Below, piece after piece: positions 38,471 through 46,727 of a stretch of 64,000 bases of DNA. A model generated the notes under the pieces. That model did not search any database. It had not been told where the DNA came from and saw nothing but the letters and a program-made list of their open reading frames with translations. Position 1 is the first letter of the stretch. The number at the start of each line of letters is the position of its first letter. Source of the DNA: Pseudomonas putida (GTDB lineage: Bacteria > Pseudomonadota > Gammaproteobacteria > Pseudomonadales > Pseudomonadaceae); the NCBI RefSeq assembly GCF_004357765.1, contig NZ_SMTE01000014.1:1-64000 (forward strand). Reading direction: 5' to 3'. A program made the position numbers and the translations under genes.

Positions 38471-39406
38471 TCAGTACGCAATCAGCCATTGACCTAGCAC
38501 GCCATGCACACGCAGGTGCTGTTGCTCCGCCAGTCTGTCCAAGGCTTCTTCGCTGCGGTCGAGGTTGTAGGTGCCGGTCACACGCCGATAGGCGGCGTGA
38601 TCATTCCACAACACGAGTCGTTGGCCTTGATGGGCGGCCAAGCGCTCCAACACGTCGGCCAGTGGCATATCGGTGGCACGCAGGTAGCCGGTTCGCCAGG
38701 CCGTTGAGGCGTTGGCATCGACTTTTTGTACTGCGTCGATCCGGGCATCGTTGAAGGTGACCCGTTCACCGCTCGCCACCATGCGCTGATCGCCGCCCTG
38801 GATGACCATGGCTTTGCCACTCAAGACCGTAAGTTCGCTCTGGTCGGCACGGCGGGCCAGCGCCAACCGGGTGCCGAACACCTGGATGCGTGCATCGGCG
38901 ACTTCGATTTCCATCGCCCGACCATCGAGCATCACCTCCACGTCGACCTGGCCTTGCACCAGCTGCAGCACCCGCGTGCGTCCACGCAGATCGACATTCA
39001 TGGCGCTGGCGCTGTCCAGGTGCAGGGTGCTGCCATCGTTCAGGCGCACGCTGCGCCGCTCGCCGACGTCGGTGTGCAACTCGCTGCCCAAACGCTGCAG
39101 CAAAGGCCAATACAGGTAGGCCAACGCTCCGAGCAGCAGCAGGAACGATAACCCCAGGTACTTGCCCGTCACGCTGCGACGCGTCTTGATCAACTGGGGG
39201 CGAGGGCGGCTAGGTAGCGCTGGGTGCAGCTGTTGCCAACAGGCTTCGAGTTCGGCGTAGGCGTGGGCATTGAGTGGGTCCTGGCACCACAGGGCAAAGG
39301 CCTGGCGGGTCTGTACGTCGCAACCTGGCTGGCGCAATAGCGAAAACCAACGCAGTGCCTCCTGTTGAGGATCGGATTGGGTCTGCGCGGCGGACATAGG
39401 GCTCAT
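38471..39406 (-). CDS. FecR-family anti-sigma/signal transducer, orphan
   Basis: The 311-aa protein has a cytoplasmic N-terminal FecR_N domain (about 12-60, ALRWFSLLRQPGCDVQTRQAFALW), one transmembrane helix (about 83-103), the FecR core (VGERRSVRLNDGSTLHLDSASAM onward, from about residue 115) and a C-terminal STN-like domain (ADVLERLAAHQGQRLVLWND). FecR proteins relay a signal from a TonB-dependent receptor to an ECF sigma factor. Neither gene is nearby, which is unusual. A Fur-box promoter lies directly upstream. The start at 39406 is a best guess; an in-frame ATG three codons later is possible. Confidence 0.85.
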   Translation of the reverse strand: MSPMSAAQTQSDPQQEALRWFSLLRQPGCDVQTRQAFALWCQDPLNAHAYAELEACWQQLHPALPSRPRPQLIKTRRSVTGKYLGLSFLLLLGALAYLYWPLLQRLGSELHTDVGERRSVRLNDGSTLHLDSASAMNVDLRGRTRVLQLVQGQVDVEVMLDGRAMEIEVADARIQVFGTRLALARRADQSELTVLSGKAMVIQGGDQRMVASGERVTFNDARIDAVQKVDANASTAWRTGYLRATDMPLADVLERLAAHQGQRLVLWNDHAAYRRVTGTYNLDRSEEALDRLAEQQHLRVHGVLGQWLIAY

Positions 39407-39465
39407 GGCGGCTGCTCGCTGGAAGTGGGCGTTTCGCCCAGCGATAACGGGGTGACAGGTCGAGG

Positions 39466-39494
39466 ATGCTAAATATATTGAGAACCATTTGCAA
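39466..39494 (-). promoter_or_regulatory. Promoter with overlapping Fur box upstream of fecR
   Basis: On the minus strand TTGCAA (39494-39489), a 17-bp spacer and TAGCAT (39471-39466) make a promoter. The 19-mer at 39474-39492 matches the Fur consensus GATAATGATAATCATTATC at 13 positions, with core ATTGAGAACCATT. Iron-dependent repression of fecR is therefore likely. Confidence 0.6.
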
Positions 39495-39584
39495 GTATGC
39501 AGGTGCCGCTGAGAAATAAAGGTAGCTATGTATCTATTTGTTTCCCGATAATCGGATCCCAACCTGCGGACGGAGATCAGGCCA

Positions 39585-40799
39585 ATGGCCATCAGTAGCG
39601 CTTCCTCGGCTACCACCAGCGGCACGGCAAACCCAGCCAACCCGCTGGTGATGCGCATCATCACCTTCTGTGCCTTGGCGCATCTGATCAACGACTTGAT
39701 CCAGTCGGTGCTGCCGGCGATCTACCCGATGCTCAAGACCAGCTACGGGCTCAGCTTCGCCCAGATCGGCATGATCACCCTGACGTTCCAGATCACCGCC
39801 TCGCTGTTGCAGCCGTGGGTCGGCTTCTTCACCGACCGTCGACCGACGCCCAACCTGCTGCCGTTGGGCACCTTGTGCACCTTGGTCGGTATCGTGATGC
39901 TGGCGTTCGTCGGTAGCTTCCCGATGATCCTGCTGGCCTCGGCGCTGGTGGGCATCGGCTCGTCGACCTTCCACCCGGAAACCTCGCGCATCGCCCGCCT
40001 GGCCTCCGGGGGGCGCTTCGGCCTGGCCCAGTCGACCTTCCAGGTCGGCGGCAACACCGGCTCGGCCCTGGGCCCGCTGCTGGCGGCGGCCATCGTCATT
40101 CCGTTCGGCCAGGGCCACGTGGCCTGGTTCGGCGTCGCCGGCCTGGCGTTCTTCGGCGTGACCCTGATGCTGCGCCGTTGGTACAAGGAACATCTCAACC
40201 AGGCCAAGACACGCAAGGCGGTGCAGGCCAGCCATGGCATCTCCCGCCAGCGGGTGATCGCCGCCTTGATCGTGCTGGGCCTGTTGGTGTTCTCCAAATA
40301 CTTCTACATGGCCAGCTTCACCAGCTATTTCACCTTCTACCTGATCGAGAAGTTCGACCTCTCGGTGGCCAGCTCGCAACTGCACCTGTTCCTGTTCCTC
40401 GGCGCGGTGGCGGCCGGTACCTTCTTCGGTGGGCCGATCGGCGACCGTATCGGGCGCAAGGCGGTGATCTGGTTCTCGATTCTGGGCGTGGCGCCGTTCA
40501 CTCTGGCGCTGCCCTATGCCGACCTGTTCTGGACCACCGTGCTGAGCGTGGTGATCGGCTTCATCCTGGCATCGGCGTTCTCCGCCATCGTGGTGTATGC
40601 CCAGGAACTGGTGCCTGGAAGCGTAGGCATGATCGCCGGGATCTTCTTCGGTTTGATGTTCGGTTTTGGTGGCATCGGTGCTGCGCTGCTGGGCTATCTG
40701 GCCGATCTGCGTGGTATCGAATACGTCTATGGGCTTTGCTCGTTCCTGCCCTTGTTCGGTTTGCTGGCGGTGTTCCTGCCCAGCACCGGTAAGCGTTGA
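39585..40799 (+). CDS. fsr: MFS transporter, fosmidomycin-resistance (Fsr) type
   Basis: The 404-aa protein has 12 predicted membrane helices. Family marks are FCALAHLINDLIQSVLPAIYP in helix 1, GFFTDRRPTPNLLP in loop 2-3 and GIGSSTFHPETSRIARLASG in helix 4. Fsr of E. coli exports fosmidomycin and related drugs; the native substrate is unknown. It is divergent from fecR. ACGGAG lies upstream of the ATG. A GGGCTGCATTGCAGCCC hairpin follows near 40808. Confidence 0.88.
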   Translation: MAISSASSATTSGTANPANPLVMRIITFCALAHLINDLIQSVLPAIYPMLKTSYGLSFAQIGMITLTFQITASLLQPWVGFFTDRRPTPNLLPLGTLCTLVGIVMLAFVGSFPMILLASALVGIGSSTFHPETSRIARLASGGRFGLAQSTFQVGGNTGSALGPLLAAAIVIPFGQGHVAWFGVAGLAFFGVTLMLRRWYKEHLNQAKTRKAVQASHGISRQRVIAALIVLGLLVFSKYFYMASFTSYFTFYLIEKFDLSVASSQLHLFLFLGAVAAGTFFGGPIGDRIGRKAVIWFSILGVAPFTLALPYADLFWTTVLSVVIGFILASAFSAIVVYAQELVPGSVGMIAGIFFGLMFGFGGIGAALLGYLADLRGIEYVYGLCSFLPLFGLLAVFLPSTGKR

Positions 40800-41132
40800 G
40801 ACTGCTTGGGCTGCATTGCAGCCCATTCGCGGGCAATTGACGATGCAGCCCGCCATCGCCTAGAGTGCCGCCTCTCTCCACCCTTCCACGTAGTCGTTAC
40901 CGTAATGCGCCGTAGCCAATGTCTCCCTCGCACCCGTCAGCCTGCCTTGCAGGCGATGCGCCGTGCGTGGCCGAGCGATACGGTGCTCAAGCGGCGGCGC
41001 AGCGTGCTGTTTGCCTTCACCTTCTCGCCACACCTCGCCCTGAACTGAACTGCGCCCCTGCATCGCCTGGCATTCTGGCGTGCTCGCGGGCGCCTGCATT
41101 TGCGCGTCTTTTCAGTTTGCGAGGAGTGGTAC
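40800..41132. other. Intergenic stretch without a supported gene
   Basis: The gap between two MFS genes is 333 bp. It begins with a hairpin (GGGCTGCA/TGCAGCCC near 40808-40824). An open frame of 47 codons with ATG at 40904 would encode a very basic peptide, but it lacks a ribosome site and any known motif, so it is not called. The promoter of the downstream MFS gene probably lies in the last 100 bp. Confidence 0.5.
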
Positions 41133-42293
41133 ATGAACATGCGTTTGCTGGCCGGCCTGTTGTTCGCCGTGTCGGTCGTCGGTTTCAGCCTGGGAGCCAG
41201 CCTGCCGCTGGTGTCGTTGCGCCTGCACGAGGCAGGAGCCGGTACCCTGGAAATCGGCATCATTGCGGCCATACCCGCGGCGGGGATGATGCTTTCGGCG
41301 TTCATGGTCGACGCCTGTTGCCGGCACCTGACCCGGCGCACCATCTACCTGTTGTGCTTCAGCTTATGCACCGTGAGCATCGCCCTGCTCGAATCGGCCT
41401 TCGCTTCGCTGTGGCTGCTGGCTGTGCTGCGCCTGGGGCTGGGCATCGGCATGGGCATTGCGATCATCCTTGGCGAATCCTGGGTCAACGAACTCTGCCC
41501 GGACCACAATCGCGGCAAGATCATGGCCTTGTACGCCACCAGCTTCACCGGATTCCAGGTACTGGGCCCGGCACTGCTGGCGCTGCTCGGCGCCGACAGC
41601 CCGTGGATCATTGGTGTGGTGACCCTCGGTTACGGCCTGGCGCTGCTGTGCATCCTGCTGACCGTGCCCAACGACCACGTCGAGCATGGTGAGGAGGGTG
41701 AGAAGAGCTTCGGCCTGGCCGGGTTCTTCCGCGTGGCCCCGGCATTGTGCGTGGCGGTGTTGTTCTTCTCGTTCTTCGATGCCGTGGTGCTGTCGTTGTT
41801 GCCGGTGTATGCCAGCAGCCATGGCTTCGCCGTGGGTGTGGCGGCGCTGATGGTGACAGTGGTGTTCGCTGGCGACATGGTGTTCCAACTGCCGCTGGGC
41901 TGGTTGGCCGACCGCGTCGAGCGCACCGGGCTGCATCTGCTGTGTGGGCTGGTGGCGATGGCCATCGGCATCGCCTTGCCCTGGTTGCTGGACATGACCT
42001 GGCTGCTGTGGCCGATGCTGGTGCTGTTGGGCGCGGTGGCGGGGGCGATCTACACCTTGGCGTTGGTGCTGATCGGTCAGCGTTTCAAGGGCCAGGACCT
42101 GGTCACGGCCAATGCCAGTGTGGGCTTACTGTGGGGTGTCGGTAGCCTGGTCGGGCCGCTGCTCAGCGGCGCGGCGATGGACGTGGCGCCCCATGGGCTG
42201 CCGATGGCCCTGGCGCTGATGGCGGGGTTGTTCGTGTGTTTCGCTCGGCAATCGTATCGGCGGACGGGGCGGTTGCGGGCAGTGGTGGACTGA
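41133..42293 (+). CDS. MFS transporter, YcaD-like
   Basis: The protein (386 aa) has 12 hydrophobic helices. Helix 1 reads LLAGLLFAVSVVGFSLGASLP; helix 4-5 has RLGLGIGMGIAIILGESWVNE and NRGKIMALYAT, typical of the YcaD/YfkF group of MFS carriers with no known substrate. GAGGAG lies seven bases before the ATG at 41133, so the upstream in-frame start is not used. It is possibly a duplicate function beside fsr, but the sequences are only distantly alike. Confidence 0.82.
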   Translation: MNMRLLAGLLFAVSVVGFSLGASLPLVSLRLHEAGAGTLEIGIIAAIPAAGMMLSAFMVDACCRHLTRRTIYLLCFSLCTVSIALLESAFASLWLLAVLRLGLGIGMGIAIILGESWVNELCPDHNRGKIMALYATSFTGFQVLGPALLALLGADSPWIIGVVTLGYGLALLCILLTVPNDHVEHGEEGEKSFGLAGFFRVAPALCVAVLFFSFFDAVVLSLLPVYASSHGFAVGVAALMVTVVFAGDMVFQLPLGWLADRVERTGLHLLCGLVAMAIGIALPWLLDMTWLLWPMLVLLGAVAGAIYTLALVLIGQRFKGQDLVTANASVGLLWGVGSLVGPLLSGAAMDVAPHGLPMALALMAGLFVCFARQSYRRTGRLRAVVD

Positions 42294-42394
42294 GGCGCTC
42301 GATTGCATGCCAGGAATTACCGCGCAAGAACCGGCGTTTCGCCGTCCCATCACTGAGCTAAGATGGAGCTGGCCTGAACCCACTGGAGGCTTGC

Positions 42395-43021
42395 ATGACC
42401 CTCGCCGACCCGGTGCCCGATGACTACCGTGCGGCCATCGACTACCTGAGCGCGCTGGACGCTGACTGGGCGCGGCATATCGCTGCGGTGGGGCCGTGCC
42501 TGCACCAGGCCAAGCCAGCGCAGGAGCCCTACGAGGCACTGGTGCGGGCGATCGCCTACCAGCAATTGCATGGGCGTGCCGCCGAGGCCATTCTGGGGCG
42601 GATGCTGGCGTTGTTTCCCGAGGTGGCGTTTCCGCGCCCTGAGCAATTGTTGGCAGTGGAACCGCAGACGCTGCGCGCTTGTGGTTTTTCGGCGAGCAAG
42701 CTGGCGACGATCCAGGGCATCGCCCAGGCGCGTCTGGAGGGGCGGGTCCCTAGCCGCGCCGAGGCGCTGGTGATGGACGATGAAGCCCTGATCGAGCGTC
42801 TGGTGGCGTTGCGTGGCGTAGGGCGCTGGACCGTGGAGATGTTGCTGATCTATTGCCTGGAGCGCCCGGATATCCTGCCGGTGGACGATTTCGGCGTGCG
42901 CGCCGGGTATCGCCGGCTCAAAGGCCTGGACAAAGCGCCGACACCGGCGCAGTTGCGGGCCCTGGGGATGGCGTGGAGCCCGTTTCGTACAGTGGCGGCC
43001 TGGTACCTGTGGCGGGCCTGA
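42395..43021 (+). CDS. DNA-3-methyladenine glycosylase II, AlkA-like
   Basis: A 208-aa HhH-GPD base-excision enzyme that removes alkylated purines. The helix-hairpin-helix LRGVGRWTVEMLLIYCL is followed by PVDDFGVRAG, which carries the catalytic Asp. It lacks the N-terminal AlkA domain, so it is of the short bacterial class. It lies 134 bp before ada on the same strand with a REP pair between, forming an alkylation-repair neighbourhood that may be Ada-controlled. Confidence 0.88.
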   Translation: MTLADPVPDDYRAAIDYLSALDADWARHIAAVGPCLHQAKPAQEPYEALVRAIAYQQLHGRAAEAILGRMLALFPEVAFPRPEQLLAVEPQTLRACGFSASKLATIQGIAQARLEGRVPSRAEALVMDDEALIERLVALRGVGRWTVEMLLIYCLERPDILPVDDFGVRAGYRRLKGLDKAPTPAQLRALGMAWSPFRTVAAWYLWRA

Positions 43022-43040
43022 TGGACGCTCAGTGGCATGT

Positions 43041-43138
43041 CCGGCCTTTTCGCGGGCAAGCCCGCTCCCACAGGTACAGCACAGCCCTCGGGACCTCACC
43101 AATCTCTGTGGGAGCGGGCTTGCCCGCGAAGGGGCCGG
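43041..43138. repeat. Inverted REP pair (REPIN) between alkA-like gene and ada
   Basis: Arms 43041-43073 and 43106-43138 are near-perfect inverted 33-mers beginning CCGGCC and ending GGCCGG, so they extend beyond the usual REP. The pair leaves only 16 bp before the ada start, where its promoter or ribosome site would be expected. Confidence 0.88.
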
Positions 43139-43154
43139 ACCGGACGATGCAAAC

Positions 43155-44222
43155 ATGAGAACTTCCCAGATGACGCCCTACACCACCGAGACCCAACGCT
43201 GGCAAGCCGTGGAGTCGCGCGACGCCGGCGCCGTCGGCCACTTCGTCTATGCCGTGCGCACCACCGGCATCTACTGCCATCCAGGTTGCAGATCACGCAT
43301 GGCCAAGCGCGAGAACGTCGAGTTCTTCGACACCCCGACCAGCGCCGAATCCGCAGGCTACCGCGCCTGCCGCCGCTGCCAGGGCAAGCCGGCCGATAAC
43401 CGCCGCAGCGCGCTGATCACCCAGGCCTGCCGCCTGCTCGAAGAGCACCACAGCCCCCTCAGTCTCGACCAGCTCGGCGCACGTCTGGCGGTAAGCCCGT
43501 TTCATCTGCATCGTCTGTTCAAGGCCGAAACCGGCCTCACTCCCAAGGCCTACGCCATGGCCTTCCGCGCCCGGCGGCTGCGCGAGCGGCTGGGCGAAGG
43601 GCAGGGCTCGGTCACCGACGCGATCTACGACGCAGGTTACAATTCCAACAGCCGTTTCTACGCCAGTGCCGACCAACGCCTGGGCATGCAGCCGCGGATT
43701 TACCGGGCTGGCGGTGACGGCGCCGCCATCCATTTCGCTGTCGGGCAGTGCACGTTGGGCGCTATCCTGGTGGCGCAAAGCGCCAAGGGCATCTGCGCGA
43801 TCTCGCTCGGTGACGATCCTCAAGCCCTGCTCGAAGCGCTGCAGGACCAATTTCCCAAGGCTGAGCTGATCGGTGCCGATGCCACCTACGAACGTCTGGT
43901 CGCCGAAGTCGTAGGTTTCGTCGAAGCCCCGGCGCTCGGCCTCGACCTGCCCCTGGATGTGCAGGGCACGGCGTTCCAGGAGCGCGTCTGGCAGGCCCTG
44001 CGTGAAGTGCCGGTGGGCAGTCAAGTCAGCTACAGCGACATGGCCGAGCGCATTGGCGCGCCGCGGGCCGTGCGCGCGGTGGCCATGGCTTGCGCGGCCA
44101 ATCGCATCGCCGTAGCCATTCCTTGCCATCGGGTGGTACGCCGCGACGGCGACATCAGTGGTTACCGCTGGGGCGTGGAACGCAAGCGGCAGCTGCTGGA
44201 TCGAGAAGCGGCACTCTCCTGA
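43155..44222 (+). CDS. ada: Ada, bifunctional methylated-DNA repair protein and transcriptional activator
   Basis: The protein is 355 aa. The N-terminal zinc domain has the four Cys ligands C41, C45, C72 and C75 with the spacing of E. coli Ada, and the first one accepts methyl groups from phosphotriesters. An AraC-type helix-turn-helix follows (about 85-185), then the O6-methylguanine methyltransferase domain with IPCHRVVR, active C324. Methylated Ada activates its own regulon. An alternative ATG lies at 43170. The gene behind an AlkA-like glycosylase makes functional sense. Confidence 0.93.
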   Translation: MRTSQMTPYTTETQRWQAVESRDAGAVGHFVYAVRTTGIYCHPGCRSRMAKRENVEFFDTPTSAESAGYRACRRCQGKPADNRRSALITQACRLLEEHHSPLSLDQLGARLAVSPFHLHRLFKAETGLTPKAYAMAFRARRLRERLGEGQGSVTDAIYDAGYNSNSRFYASADQRLGMQPRIYRAGGDGAAIHFAVGQCTLGAILVAQSAKGICAISLGDDPQALLEALQDQFPKAELIGADATYERLVAEVVGFVEAPALGLDLPLDVQGTAFQERVWQALREVPVGSQVSYSDMAERIGAPRAVRAVAMACAANRIAVAIPCHRVVRRDGDISGYRWGVERKRQLLDREAALS

Positions 44223-44278
44223 TTGCCTGAAGCCGCGTAGAATCTGCCGCCAGATCGGAATGTAAAGAGGAACATTCG

Positions 44279-46681
44279 ATGGGGCGTGTCAGCCTTGCTC
44301 GTTTCTACCTGGGTGTGTTGGCCCTGATGCTGGCGCTGGCCAGCCCCGCCTGGGCGGCACCAGCCACACCGCTGTCGAACCTGAGCGTGGGTGAGATGCC
44401 TGCGCTCGATGAAAATGCCAGCCTCGAGCAGCTCAGCGATCGGCTCGACGTGATCCGACAAGGGGTCACCAGCGACGCCAACGACGATGTGCTGGCACAG
44501 TTGCGCCTGGCCACTATCCAGGTCCAGCGCCAGGCCGATGCGCTCAGCGCCGAGCGCACTGCCGACGTCAGCAAGCTGGATGACAAGCTCAATGTGCTGG
44601 GCCCGGTGCAGCCGGACGAGGCCGCTGCCCTGACCCAGCAACGCAAACAGCTCGCCGCCGAGAAGAAGGCGCTGGTGGCTCAGCAGGAGCAGGCGACCAA
44701 GCTGACCCAGTCGGCACGCGACCTGTCGACCCAGATCGTCAACCTGCGGCGCAGTCAGTTCAACTCGCAGATCACCAGTCGCGCCGCTTCGCCGCTGAGC
44801 CCGAGCTTCTGGCGCAGCATCATCCGCCCCACCCAGGATGACGTGGCGCGCCTGCGCGACCTGCAAGGCGAGGCCACCGATGCCATCGCCAGTGCGTTCG
44901 ATGCCGTCCATCGCTGGCTGTTCATCGGCAGCCTGGTCGCTGCGATCCTGGTGTGGACCGTGCTACGCGGCCTGATCGAACGCGGCCTGGCCCACGCCAT
45001 GGTGCGCTGGTTGCCGGAAGGGCGCTTGCGCCGTGGTGCCCTGGCCGTCGGTGTGAGCCTGGCGACGCTGGGGACCATCGCCGGTTCGGTATCGTTGGTG
45101 CGTTGGGGCTTGGAGAGCAGTGCCGAGCTGGGCGCGGATATCGCCAGCGTGACCAACCATGTGCTGACCCTGGTGGTGTTCAGCGCATTCATCACCGGGC
45201 TGGGGCGCGCCATGCTGATGCTGCAGAGACCGTCCTGGCGTCTGCCGCCGATTCACGATGAAGTGGCCAGTGCACTGGGATGGTTCCCCAAGTTGCTGGC
45301 CCTGGCGTTGATGGTCATGGTGACCTTGGAGCGCATCAACAGCGTGATCGGCGCCAGTCTGGCGCTCACGGTCGCGGTCAATGGACTGACCGCGCTGGTC
45401 GTGGCAGTGATCTTCTCCACCGCCCTGATGCGCTATCGCCGCACCCTGCGCGAGCATGATCTGGAGCGCCCGAGCGGCATCGCCGGGCTGATTCCCTTCG
45501 TAATGGTGGTGTGGCTGGCGGCGATTCTGTTGTCACTGCTGGCAGGCTACCTGACCCTGGCCTACTACCTGACCGCCAAGTTGCTGTGGGTCAGCCTGGT
45601 CACCACCTGCGCCTACCTGCTGACCACCTTCCTCGGCGATCTCTGCGAGACGCTGCTGTCGCCGCGGCAACCGGGCGGCCTGGCCCTGGCCGCGTCGCTC
45701 GGCCTGGCGCCTCGGCACCAGGCCCAGGCCAGTACCATCCTGGCCGGTATCGGCCGCACCACCTTGCTGTTCCTCGCCCTGCTGCTGGTGCTGATGCCTT
45801 CAGGCACCAGCCCCGCCGAACTGATGGCCAGCCTGGGCGATTGGGACGGCACCGGCGGCAAGATACTGGGTAACCTGAACATCGTGCCCCAGGATATCCT
45901 GATGGCGTTGGTGCTGTTCTTCGGCGGCCTTTTCGGCCTGCGCGTGATCAAGCGCTGGCTCAGTGAACGGCTGTTGCCGGAAACCGACATGGACGCCGGC
46001 ATGCGTGCCTCGCTGGTGACCTTGGTCGGTTACCTGGGCTTCATCTTCCTGGCCATGCTGGTGATGACGACCCTGCACATCAATCTGACCAGCTTGACCT
46101 GGGTGGTCAGTGCGCTGTCGGTAGGTATCGGTTTTGGCTTGCAGCAAATCGTGCAGAACTTCATTTCTGGCCTGATCCTGCTCACCGAGCGGCCGGTCAA
46201 GGTGGGCGACTGGGTGAGCCTGGCCGGGGTGGAGGGTGATATCCGGCGGATCAACGTGCGCGCTACCGAAATCCAGATGTCCGACCGTTCGACGGTGATC
46301 GTGCCCAACTCCCAGTTCATCTCCCAGAACGTGCGTAACGTGACCATGGGCAATGCCCTGGGGGTGGTCGGCATTACCTTGACCTTGCCCTTGGAGACTG
46401 ATGCCAACCGCGTGCGCGAGTTGCTGCTGTCGGCGTTCCAGGCGCATGAGAGCATTCTCGATGCGCCTGCCTGCTCGGTGTCGTTCAAGGACCTGACAAC
46501 CAGCGGCATGGTAATCAGCGTCAGTGGTTACGTGGCGGGACCCCGGCAGGTGTCGGGGACCCGCAGTGATTTGCTGTTCACCATCCTCGGGCGGCTGCGG
46601 GACGAGGGGATTGCCTTGTCTTCGCCACAGAGCATGGTGTTGGTGCAGGAAGGGGGGCGCTCGGCGCAAGAGTCGGTTTAG
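44279..46681 (+). CDS. MscS/MscK-type mechanosensitive channel with DUF3772 domain
   Basis: The protein is 800 aa. It has a signal peptide (1-22), a periplasmic coiled region and the DUF3772 segment (LSPSFWRSIIRPTQDDV near residue 175). About ten transmembrane helices follow, then the MscS pore helix and beta domain (SVGIGFGLQQIVQNFISG, then LTERPVKVGDWVSLAGVEGDI). It should open on hypo-osmotic stress. That fits, but does not prove a link to, the osmolyte-degrading island downstream. GAGGAAC lies before the ATG. Confidence 0.9.
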   Translation: MGRVSLARFYLGVLALMLALASPAWAAPATPLSNLSVGEMPALDENASLEQLSDRLDVIRQGVTSDANDDVLAQLRLATIQVQRQADALSAERTADVSKLDDKLNVLGPVQPDEAAALTQQRKQLAAEKKALVAQQEQATKLTQSARDLSTQIVNLRRSQFNSQITSRAASPLSPSFWRSIIRPTQDDVARLRDLQGEATDAIASAFDAVHRWLFIGSLVAAILVWTVLRGLIERGLAHAMVRWLPEGRLRRGALAVGVSLATLGTIAGSVSLVRWGLESSAELGADIASVTNHVLTLVVFSAFITGLGRAMLMLQRPSWRLPPIHDEVASALGWFPKLLALALMVMVTLERINSVIGASLALTVAVNGLTALVVAVIFSTALMRYRRTLREHDLERPSGIAGLIPFVMVVWLAAILLSLLAGYLTLAYYLTAKLLWVSLVTTCAYLLTTFLGDLCETLLSPRQPGGLALAASLGLAPRHQAQASTILAGIGRTTLLFLALLLVLMPSGTSPAELMASLGDWDGTGGKILGNLNIVPQDILMALVLFFGGLFGLRVIKRWLSERLLPETDMDAGMRASLVTLVGYLGFIFLAMLVMTTLHINLTSLTWVVSALSVGIGFGLQQIVQNFISGLILLTERPVKVGDWVSLAGVEGDIRRINVRATEIQMSDRSTVIVPNSQFISQNVRNVTMGNALGVVGITLTLPLETDANRVRELLLSAFQAHESILDAPACSVSFKDLTTSGMVISVSGYVAGPRQVSGTRSDLLFTILGRLRDEGIALSSPQSMVLVQEGGRSAQESV

Positions 46682-46727
46682 GGGGAGTGGTGGGCGTGGA
46701 GCGAGGAGCCTTGGCCAGCTCCCTGGA

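Noticed and set aside
40904-41048. Small basic peptide gene between the two MFS genes
   Set aside because: It has no ribosome site, no motif and a composition expected by chance.
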